A stretch of DNA of 64,000 nucleotides, taken from Eunapius fragilis (taxonomy: Eukaryota > Porifera > Demospongiae > Spongillida > Spongillidae). Below the pieces are notes generated by a model that saw only the letters and a list, made by a program, of their open reading frames with translations, did no database searches and was not told the DNA's origin. Position numbers and translations under genes: made by a program. The stretch spans positions 12,295,232 through 12,359,231 of the forward strand of contig OY811971.1 of assembly GCA_963681505.1 (NCBI GenBank), read 5' to 3'. Of this stretch, positions 55,880 through 64,000 are shown one piece after another; position 1 is the stretch's first letter; every line of letters begins with the position of its first letter.

Positions 55880-56065
55880 TGTCTTTAACTGCTACACTGC
55901 GGAGAAATTGTAGATACATGTAGCAATGTCCTACTGGTCTCTGCAAAGCCCTATACACTGTGGAGAAATAGTTGATAGCAATGTCCTACTGGTCTCTACA
56001 AAGCCCTATACACAGTGGAGAAATTGTAGATAGCAATGTACTACTGGTCTCTGCAAAGCCCTATT
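55880..56065. repeat. Three tandem copies of a 62-bp unit
   Basis: Units contain 'agcaatgtcctactggtctc', 'caaagccctatacac' and 'tggagaaat'. They begin at about 55893, 55955 and 56015, with a few substitutions between them. Confidence 0.75.
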
Positions 56066-56640
56066 GGCCTACAATGTTTGGTTATGTGGATAATTGCACT
56101 GCGGATTGAAAAAAAAAATGCTGCTGCATTAATCATACTTGACGGTTAGCAGCATGCGCCATTTAGAGGGAAAATGTTTATTCTGACCACCCCCTACATT
56201 TATATTCCTAAATCCCGAATTTCATCATCCACTGGACTGGTCGTGATCAGATGTCTGGAGGCTGAGTGAAAATTGCCATGAATCGTACTCATGAAGAAAA
56301 AGAAAGTGACCATACATTTTGTTTGTTCCTTTTCCTTAAGAGATAGTGCTAAGTAGAAATCATCACAGATGCACCAATAACTTACTGTAATAAAATGCAC
56401 TATTTACTTCACAATCTATTTTAATAAAATAACAAATCTAACGTTTTCCATTTGGTCTTTACCAAATAAATTTCTCTCCCCTCACGCAATGCCTTTTAAT
56501 TAAAATTGCCTTACAGCTGAAGAGAAGCACCCACAACCTCCATTTTTAAAATCCAATAAATACTGTAGCTCCATTACTGCATAAAACAATTAAATATAAA
56601 TATATTCATAGTATAAACATGTTTTAAATTAAATTCAAAG
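56066..56640. other. Downstream flank of KIN17, AT-rich
   Basis: No firm feature. The terminal KIN17 exon was searched for here and not found. Confidence 0.3.
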
Positions 56641-56641
56641 T

Positions 56642-56955
56642 ACGTTATTGGAAGCGAGTGTGACAAGTGGATCTGCAGCTCTGGCAGCTGAGGTGCGCAA
56701 GGTCAATGTTAATGATGCCATGTGCTCAGAGCTAGGCTGGACATGTATCTCCATAGCAGTGTAGACTTATGGGTGCTGGGGTGCAGAAGCCATGCAGACT
56801 TTATCACGCCTTGCCTCTCGCCTAGCCACCAGGGGAAATTGCTCTAAGTCCCATGCTACCTGTCTATTGTATGGCAGGCTTAGCCTGACTTTGATGCGAG
56901 CCAACGCACGGGCACTCCTGTCTCGAGCAGGATCATCTGTGGAAGATCCGTAGAA
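56642..56955 (+). mobile_element. LINE 3' end fragment (reverse transcriptase ORF C-terminus)
   Basis: The plus strand reads AAEVRKVNVNDAMCSELGWT, TYGCWGAEAMQTLSRLASRL, ATRGNCSKS, LLYGRLSLTLMRANARALLS then RAG. The 'YG.WG.EA...SRLA.RLA' and 'YGRL...L.RANARA' pattern is the C-terminus of the LINE ORF type represented at 14985-16340. One stop interrupts it. It is 5'-truncated, as is usual for LINE copies. Confidence 0.75.
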
Positions 56956-57758
56956 CTTATTGTATATTAGTCCTTTTGTTTGTATTGTATATGTTAGATG
57001 TAAAAATGATTGGTGAGCCATTTGTACATGTATTTGAATACAAAATCTATTATATTTCATTATTAAATTCAAATTCATCATAAAATAGCAGAAATGGCAG
57101 GCATTTTCAGCCACTTAGCACTAATAGGTATTCTACAATATTTGGTACAGTAGGAAGTTTAAGAGAGTATTTGTGATGATTTAACATGTGACGACTTATT
57201 TCAGTGCATTAAGAACATAAGAACATAATATGAAATAATGTAAAAATAAAACTCTAGGTAAATAAGATTGCAATAATTTACCGGACTTTTAAAAAACTGA
57301 CATGCTCAAAGGTTATGCCCTACAGCAATAAAATTAAGATCCATTGCCCGAAGGGAAAAAAAGTACGCTAATGATTATTAATAACAATTACGTGATATGT
57401 TATTATTCACTTATTAGAATAGATTCAAGTTTTAAAAAGTATTGGAGCAAGTGTCATGTTTGTAATTGCTCTATATAAAACCATGACAATGCTAGAAATA
57501 ATTTCACTCCTCAACTGCAAATCTGAAATATGCTAATACAGCCGGAGACAAAGTACCAAATGCTTACATCGTGAACCAAATGTACCTAAATGACATGAAT
57601 TGAAAATCTTTCAAACATCTCAACACTTCAACTAAATTCTACATACTTCCAAAAGAGGTATGGATATGCAAATGTACCGTACATATGAATTATAAATGCA
57701 CCAATGTGAAAGGAATGTATATTCAAGCGATAGATAACTCCCAATCACATTATCTCAC
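56956..57758. other. Likely KIN17 intron or 3' flank
   Basis: Lies just after the donor GTGAGA at 57758. AT-rich. Since KIN17 proteins continue about 15-20 residues past the last exon found, a terminal exon should lie in or beyond this stretch. Confidence 0.35.
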
Positions 57759-58424
57759 CTGATCAATCTTGATGGACACACAGAAGTGTACAGTGTCTAG
57801 GCTCTCAAGTATAGCACGAAGGCCTCTGTACGCACCATTCACCACCATCACGAGTTTGCCTTATTGAGTGCATGTACAAAGATTGTGTAGCAGTGGCAGG
57901 TCAGTTACAGCAAGATAAATGTACATGTAAATGTATGTACATTATATTCCTCATACCTGTATTTTCTGGGCTAACTCGTCACAGATATACAATATACATG
58001 TTTATGTACACGTTTACATTATTGTCCTCATTATGCTTCATTCTATTAATACAAGTAAATGTACATGTATGCCACAACATATGTACAGTAGTATAATTTG
58101 TAATAAGAACCTAAAACAAGCCAGTAACAATGATGATGATTAGCAATTACCCACAAACACAAGATTTTTTGCTTTATAAATATGTACATGGTAGTCCACA
58201 AACGTGTTAGAAACCAAATCCGAGTAACAGTTGTCCAAGAGGGGCTAAGACTCACCAATAGCTGGTATAACAGTCTCAAGGTGTGCCTGGTCAATCTTGA
58301 TCTTGTCTCCGGTCTCCAGCATCTTCACTATGCCCGTGAACAGGTCCTGCACCTCCATGACCACACCCTTCTTGTTGTAGTACTTCTCCCCTAACTTCTT
58401 GTGCACCACCTTCACTACAATACC
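57759..58424 (-). CDS. KIN: KIN17, C-terminal SH3-like/KOW exons
   Basis: Exon 58424-58256 (acceptor 'cttctcag', donor GTGAGT, ends with one base of a Gly codon) and exon 57859-57759 (acceptor 'caataag', donor GTGAGA). They encode two SH3-like folds: KKLGEKYYNKKG and KIKIDQAHLETVIPA, then LVMVVNGAYRGLRAI, the KOW motif (NGGYRG in other animals; Gly to Ala here). The change is conservative. Confidence 0.87.
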
Positions 58425-61296
58425 CTGAGAAGGTAGGAAGGCGTGAACAAAACCTTGGAGAGGTACATACATGTGTAAAGGAGGTGGTGAAACTCTACAG
58501 AGGTAGATGGGGGTGTGGTTCTATAATGAAGGCCTGTTCACACGGCCCCAACTTTCCAGAGTATTTTGTGCGCTCAGTTTTATTTATCAACTTTGTTGCT
58601 TCTTAAAACGCAAACATCTTTTGATATGCAATTCTCCATCCTTACCTAGGGATATATAATACTGACCTCAGTTATCCAGTTCTCTCGTCTGTTCATTTTC
58701 TCTTTCCTTTGCTCCTCCATCTTTCAGTGGCCCATTGATGGCAAGGTATGGAGTTTTGAGAGGCATATAGTGTGAGGGAGGTGTGAGGGATGGTACAGAG
58801 GTATGAATGCAGAGGTAGAGCAGAAGGAGGTGTGGAGGTGTGAAGGATAGTGCAGAGGTAGTGCAGGGATGGTACAGAGGTGTGAGGGGTATGGAGTGTG
58901 AGGGAGGTGCAGAGGTGTGCAGATAATGCAGAGGTGTGAGGGATGGTGTAGGCATGTGAGAGATATGGAGGTGAGGGAGGGATGGTGAGATGTGACAGAT
59001 TGAGAAAGGCGGTGAGGTTAAAAAGGTGAAGGTGATGATACATGTATGTGATGGGATGGTGTGGAAAATATACATGTTGTTCTCAACATTCCCTGTACAT
59101 AACCTTTACCGGTAAGCTAATACTAAGTAATTCAAAATTAAAGGGAGGCTGACATGGAAAAACAAGTGCACTTCATATGAAAGATAATCACTAGTGTAGT
59201 ATACAGGCTTTTTTTAATTTTATATGCTTCGTTTTCGAGATAATCAACTTTAATTAGTCATGTGACATCACGTCACTTGGATCCAAATTAATACGTGTTA
59301 CGTTACAAAATATTATTTGCGTTTTACCATTACAAATGGGTGTTTTCTGTGCTGTTAGAGGATGCTTCAGCACAGCGTACAGGCATGACAAAGGGGTTTC
59401 GCTCCACCGTTTTCCTTTTGGAAATGCTATTCTACTCAACCTTGTGAGCTTTGTAAAGAACTTGTTATCTAATAGTGTACTGCTTGTCGTACTCGTAACT
59501 GTGTTCACAGTGGCTCGATGTGCTGGGCTTCTCGCTACCCATTAAGGAAAATGTGCAAGTTTTTAGCATCCATTTCTGCAAGGAAGATTTCGTTGGTGTT
59601 GAGGGTTACACACCTTAAGAACACTACAATGCATTTCCAAGACGGCTCGCAGGTGGAAGGTTTAAGTTATCTTCGATATCGCTATCATCGGTACTGTCTT
59701 TGACATGGACACTTCGTGTAGGTTCAAATGAGTATGGTCATACTGCCATCATTAATACATGACTACAATAATACTTCGTATTAATTAATAATTGGATCCA
59801 AGTGACGCGCTAAGACGCAAACTTTGTACGCTTATATCTTTAAAAGTAAACATGCTAAAGGCATACAAATTGGAGTATAAGCCTATCACATAGAGTATAA
59901 TATATTTATTTAAGAAAATAAAAACAATTACCATAAAAGTCATGTCAGCCTCCCTTTAATGAGTGTACATGTGCATGTGTTTGTACTTCGTGACAGACAA
60001 CAGCAGACAAATCATAAAAGAGCACAGCAGCACATGCAAACATACATGTACTAATCATCACATGCTCCTTTGTAAAAAATAATAATAATAAATTTCCCTT
60101 AATGCAAATAAATTCAGATTGTACATGTACATGTACATTTACAGTAGGCCCCAATCCCCTTACAAGTCTTATCTCTTCAAGTTTTGTTAACTTTCTTTTT
60201 CTACTGTCATCCTTGCAACCACCTTGCTGCTCCTTCTTCTTCTCCCTGGCAACCATAGCTAAAGCCTTGAGGGGATTGTGGACCTCGGAAGCTCTGTTGT
60301 GTGCACACACATACAAGTAAATAGTAATGAAACTCTGCTTAAAACCATGCACATGTACACAGTACCAGCTTGTGTATTACATAAAATCAATAGTGCCTCA
60401 CAGATGTGGCTACAGTCATCAGCTCACAAATGGTGAAAACAAAGCATATTAATCATACTTAGATTGATAATACTATCATTTATTCTCCTGTACGGGTACA
60501 TGTATATGTACATGTAGGTGTAAAACATGGTTTTACTGAAGGATACTTAGATACTTAGATTCATAATATTATCTTTTATTCTCCTGTACGGGTACATGTA
60601 TATGTACATGTAGGTGTAAAACATGTAGGTGTAAAACATGGTTTTACTGAAGGATACTTAGATACTTAGATTCATAATATTATGTTTTATTCTCCTGTAC
60701 GGGTACATGTATATGTACATGTAGGTGTAAAACATGTAGGTGTAAAACATGGTTTTACTGAAGGAGAAGATAATTTCTTTCACTACTGTTGCGCCAACTT
60801 TGATTATTCCTTTATATAGGTGAATATTTTTACTTAAAACTACACTGGTTCTCTGCACTTGAACATGTACATGTGCATGTAGGTGGGCTAACCCCGTACC
60901 CCTCCACCCCCTACATCCCTAGGTCACAGTATCCTCCCCTAGGTCACACTACCAAGTAACTCCGCCCACCCTTAGGTCACACTAACCTCAAAGTTGAGGT
61001 CTCGCTGGTCACACTTTGCTCACCCAATGGTGACGTAGGACCACTCCCATCAGCTGTCCCTACTCCCCCAGAGCACGAAGGTTGCTCGCTTCTGTCGCCA
61101 TCAGAACCTGACAAAGATTCACTTGCTTGCCCTTCTCCTCTTCCAAGGTCATCTCCTTCCCCTTCCTCTGCCTCCCTCACTCCTTCCTCTGCCTCTTCAA
61201 CCTTGGTTTCTTCAGGTGCTTCAGAGCACACGCCTCCTGATGCCGCCATCTTGGCATTCTTAGAGGTGGAGGGAACACCTCTGAGAGTGAAAGCCA
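57759..61296 (-). CDS. KIN: KIN17 DNA/RNA-binding protein, 3' exons (partial)
   Basis: Five minus-strand exons with matching phases: 61296-60987, 60293-60164, 58720-58667, 58424-58256, 57859-57759. They read VAFTLRGVPSTSKNAKM (compare KIN17 VTFNLSKG), a long acidic Glu/Ser/Gly segment, RKRKLTKLEEIRL, MEEQRKEKMNRRENWITE, GIVVKVVHKKLGEKYYNKKG, IKIDQAHLETVIPAIG and KLVMVVNGAYRGLRAILESL. The last two exons form the C-terminal tandem SH3-like/KOW region, with KKLGEKY and LDQ.HLETVIPA being family signatures. KIN17 is a nuclear protein linked to DNA replication and repair and to pre-mRNA. The N-terminal zinc-finger and winged-helix exons lie beyond the right edge, and the final short exon was not found. 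Confidence 0.85.
58750..59000. repeat. G-rich irregular tandem repeat in a KIN17 intron
   Basis: Variants of 'ggtgtgagggatggtacagag' recur from about 58778 to 58990. On the minus strand it is Pro/His/Ser text in two frames, which is not coding. Confidence 0.7.
59142..59955. mobile_element. Kolobok-like DNA transposon, non-autonomous, TTAA duplication
   Basis: Ends 'agggaggctgacatg' at 59142 and its complement ending at 59955, flanked by TTAA (59138-59141 and 59956-59959). Inside on the plus strand is a THAP-type zinc finger: MGVFCAVRGC and VSLHRFPFGN from 59336, then across an apparent GTGAGC..CACAG intron (about 59444-59511) WLDVLGFSLPIKENVQVFSI and HFCKEDFVG. THAP plus TTAA is the Kolobok combination (piggyBac lacks THAP). 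The usual third zinc ligand (C in CSxHF) reads F here, and no DDE catalytic part follows, so it is inactive. Lies in the KIN17 intron between exons 60164 and 58720. Confidence 0.75.
60440..60770. repeat. Three tandem copies of a 100-bp unit in a KIN17 intron
   Basis: Each unit contains 'cttttattctcctgtacggg', 'tacatgtatatgtacatg', 'taggtgtaaaacatg' and 'gttttactgaagga'. Copies 2 and 3 have an extra 15-bp internal duplication of 'taggtgtaaaacatg'. Copies are nearly identical. Confidence 0.85.
60894..60985. repeat. Short tandem 'cctaggtcaca' motif
   Basis: 'cctaggtcacagtatcctcc' then 'ctaggtcacactacc' and 'cttaggtcacactaacc' lie next to the KIN17 donor site. The last copy overlaps the donor itself (actaac complement at 60981-60986). 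Confidence 0.5.
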
Positions 61297-61324
61297 CTGT
61301 GCAAAGTGAGAGAGTGACAATAAG

Positions 61325-64000
61325 AGTGCTACATGAGTGGAAGGTTAAGGGTGCTACTACATGAGTGGAGGACAAGGGTGCTACATGAGTGGAGGGTAAG
61401 GTGCTACATGTGTGGAGGACAAGGGTGCTACATGAGTGGAGGACAAGGGTGCTACATGTGTGGAGGATAAGGGTGCTACATGAGTGGAGGGTAAGGTGCT
61501 ACATGAGTGGAGGACAAGGGTGCTACATGTGTGGAGGGTAAGGGTGCTACATGTGTGGAGGGTAAGGGTGCTACATGAGTGGAGGGTAAGGGTGCTACAT
61601 GAGTGGAGGACAAGGGTGCTACATGAGTGGAGGGTAAGGGTGCTACATGAGTGGAGGGTAAGGTGCTACATGAGTGGAGGACAAGGGTGCTACATGAGTG
61701 GAGGACAAGGGTGCTACATGAGTGGAGGGTAAGGTGCTACATGTGTGGAGGACAAGGGTGCTACATGAGTGGAGGACAAGGGTGCTACATGTGTGGAGGG
61801 TAAGGGTGCTACATGAGTGGAGGGTAAGGTGCTACATGAGTGGAGGACAAGGGTGCTACATGAGTGGAGGACAAGGGTGCTACATGAGTGGAGGGTAAGG
61901 TGCTACATGTGTGGAGGACAAGGGTGCTACATGAGTGGAGGACAAGGGTGCTACATGTGTGGAGGGTAAGGGTGCTACATGTGTGGAGGGTAAGGGTGCT
62001 ACATGAGTGGAGAACAAGGGTGCTACATGAGTGGAGGACAAGGGTGCTACATGAGTGGAGGGTAAGGGTGCTACATGAGTGGAGGGTAAGGGTGCTACAT
62101 GTGTGGAGGGTAAGGGTGCTACATGTGTGGAGGGTAAGGGTGCTACATGAGTGGAGAACAAGGGTGCTACATGAGTGGAGGGTAAGGGTGCTACATGTGT
62201 GGAGGGTAAGGGTGCTACATGAGTGGAGGGTAAGGGTGCTACATGAGTGGAGGGTAAGGGTGCTACATGTGTGGAGGGTAAGGGTGCTACATGTGTGGAG
62301 GGTAAGGGTGCTACATGAGTGGAGAACAAGGGTGCTACATGAGTGGAGGGTAAGGGTGCTACATGAGTGGAGGGTAAGGGTGCTACATGAGTGGAGGGTA
62401 AGGGTGCTACATGTGTGGAGGGTAAGGGTGCTACATGTGTGGAGGGTAAGGGTGCTACATGAGTGGAGAACAAGGGTGCTACATGAGTGGAGGACAAGGG
62501 TGCTACATGTGTGGAGGGTAAGGTGCTACATGAGTGGAGGACAAGGGTGCAACATGAGTGGAGGGTAAGGGTGCTACATGAGTGGAGGACAAGGGTGCTA
62601 CATGAGTGGAGGGTAAGGTGCTACATGAGTGGAGGGTAAGAGTGCTACATGAGTGGAGGGTAAGGGTGCTACATAAGTGGAGGACAAGGGTGCTACATGA
62701 GTGGAGGGTAAGGGTGCTACATGAGTGGAGGACAAGGGTGCTACATGTGTGGAGGGTAAGGTGCTACATGAGTGGAGGACAAGGGTGCAACATGAGTGGA
62801 GGGTAAGGGTGCTACATGAGTGGAGGACAAGGGTGCTACATGAGTGGAGGGTAAGGTGCTACATGAGTGGAGGACAAGGGTGCAACATGAGTGGAGGGTA
62901 AGGGTGCTACATGAGTGGAGGACAAGGGTGCTACATGAGTGGAGGGTAAGGTGCTACATGAGTGGAGGGTAAGGGTGCTACATGAGTGGAGGGTAAGGGT
63001 GCTACATGAGTGGAGGACAAGGGTGCTACATGAGTGGAGGGTAAGGGTGCAACATGAGTGGAGGGTAAGGGTGCTACATGAGTGGAGGGTAAGGGTGCTA
63101 CATGAGTGGAGGACAAGGGTGCTACATGTGTGGAGGGTAAGGTGCTACATGAGTGGAGGGTAAGGGTGCTACATGTGTGGAGGGTAAGGGTGCTACATGA
63201 GTGGAGGGTAAGGGTGCTACATGAGTGGAGGGTAAGAGTGCTACATGAGTGGAGGGTAAGGGTGCTACATGAGTGGAGGACAAGGGTGCTACATGTGTGG
63301 AGGGTAAGGTGCTACATGAGTGGAGGGTAAGGGTGCTACATGAGTGGAGGACAAGGGTGCTACATGTGTGGAGGGTAAGGTGCTACATGAGTGGAGGGTA
63401 AGGGTGCTACATGTGTGGAGGGTAAGGGTGCTACATGAGTGGAGGGTAAGGGTGCTACATGTGTGGAGGGTAAGGGTGCTACATGAGTGGAGGACAAGGG
63501 TGCTACATGAGTGGAGGGTAAGGGTGCTACATGAGTGGAGGACAAGGGTGCTACATGAGTGGAGGGTAAGGGTGCTACATGAGTGGAGGACAAGGGTGCT
63601 ACATGAGTGGAGGGTAAGGGTGCTACATGAGTGGAGGGTAAGAGTGCTACATGAGTGGAGGGTAAGAGTGCTACATGAGTGGAGGGTAAGGGTGCTACAT
63701 GAGTGGAGGGTAAGGGTGCTACATGAGTGGAGGACAAGGGTGCTACATGAGTGGAGGGTAAGGGTGCAACATGAGTGGAGGGTAAGGGTGCTACATGAGT
63801 GGAGGGTAAGGGTGCTACATGTGTGGAGGGTAAGGGTGCTACATGAGTGGAGGACAAGAGTGCTACATGAGTGGAGGGTAAGGGTGCTACATGAGTGGAG
63901 GGTAAGGGTGCTACATGAGTGGAGGGTAAGGGTGCTACATGAGTGGAGGACAAGGGTGCTACATGAGTGGAGGGTAAGGGTGCTACATGAGTGGAGGGTA
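61325..64000. repeat. 24-bp minisatellite, more than 2.6 kb, in a KIN17 intron
   Basis: Tandem units of 'gggtgctacatg' + 'agtggagg' + 'acaa' or 'gtaa', 24 bp each (some 23 bp, missing one G), from about 61325 to the window edge, about 110 units. Two main dimorphic sites are 'gagtgg/gtgtgg' and 'gacaag/ggtaag'; rarer variants are 'gagaac', 'gagtgc' and 'gcaac'. Because 24 is divisible by three, long frames are open on both strands (STHVAPLP-like text on the minus strand), but these are not genes. The array begins about 30 bp upstream of the acceptor of the KIN17 exon at 61296. Confidence 0.97.

Noticed and set aside
55382-57750. Terminal KIN17 exon
   Set aside because: Searched by eye on the minus strand for the expected YED-type ending; no segment had the right motif and phase.
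58668-59075. Pro/His/Ser-rich minus-strand frames
   Set aside because: Irregular G-rich tandem repeat in a KIN17 intron; two frames are open at once and only 58720-58667 fits KIN17.
61880-63953. Very long open frames on both strands (STHVAPLP and VLHEWRVR repeats)
   Set aside because: They are the 24-bp minisatellite read in frame; the unit length is a multiple of three, so frames stay open by default.

Overview
The window looks like animal nuclear DNA: AT-rich, with spliced genes (GT..AG introns) and very many transposon remnants. A FES/FER-type tyrosine kinase with F-BAR, SH2 and kinase domains points to a metazoan or a close relative. The LINE, foldback and integrase families are of a kind seen in marine invertebrates; a sponge is my best guess, inferred and not proven.

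Host genes. (1) Bases 2-73 (+) are the last codons of a tyrosine kinase whose body lies left of the window. (2) Bases 12029-30081 (-) hold a nearly complete FES/FER-like kinase in about 15-16 exons; its introns contain a LINE, minisatellites, hairpins and a rolling-circle-type element. The two kinases face each other tail to tail. (3) Bases 46126-47993 (+) hold a two-exon, GC-rich gene for a protein with about eight membrane spans, an antibiotic-biosynthesis-monooxygenase (ABM) domain and a START-like SRPBCC domain. This is the most unusual gene here. (4) Bases 57759-61296 (-) hold the 3' part of the KIN17 gene. Its upstream intron is a 24-bp minisatellite of at least 2.7 kb that runs off the right edge.

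Mobile DNA. Three broken elements carry an integrase, an Ulp1-like C48 protease and a PHD finger (about 4.1-11.2 kb +, 37.1-40.2 kb -, 40.2-45.3 kb +). The last two are head to head inside a possible outer pair of ends at 36541 and 45459. Hairpin elements of one family (1428-1716, 6424-6709, 11232-11490, 43858-44152, half copy at 7546-7640) keep near-perfect arm pairing within each copy although copies differ from each other. Other elements are: a Pack-type transposon (51531-53074, 9-bp target duplication) with two inverted copies of a RecQ-like helicase fragment; a hAT-like element with a BED-finger remnant (48537-49331, 8-bp duplication); a Kolobok-like element with a THAP remnant (59142-59955, TTAA); two Helitron-like 3' ends (2726 and 26417); LINE 3' parts (14985-16340, 56642-56955); a Penelope/LINE-like fragment (32329-32770); and several MITEs.

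From left to right: kinase tail; integrase element A with nested MITEs; the FES/FER gene to 30 kb; a 30-36 kb zone of MITEs and simple repeats with no clear gene; elements B and C to 45.5 kb; the ABM/SRPBCC gene; a transposon-rich stretch to 57 kb; and KIN17. I saw no tRNA, rRNA or CRISPR.
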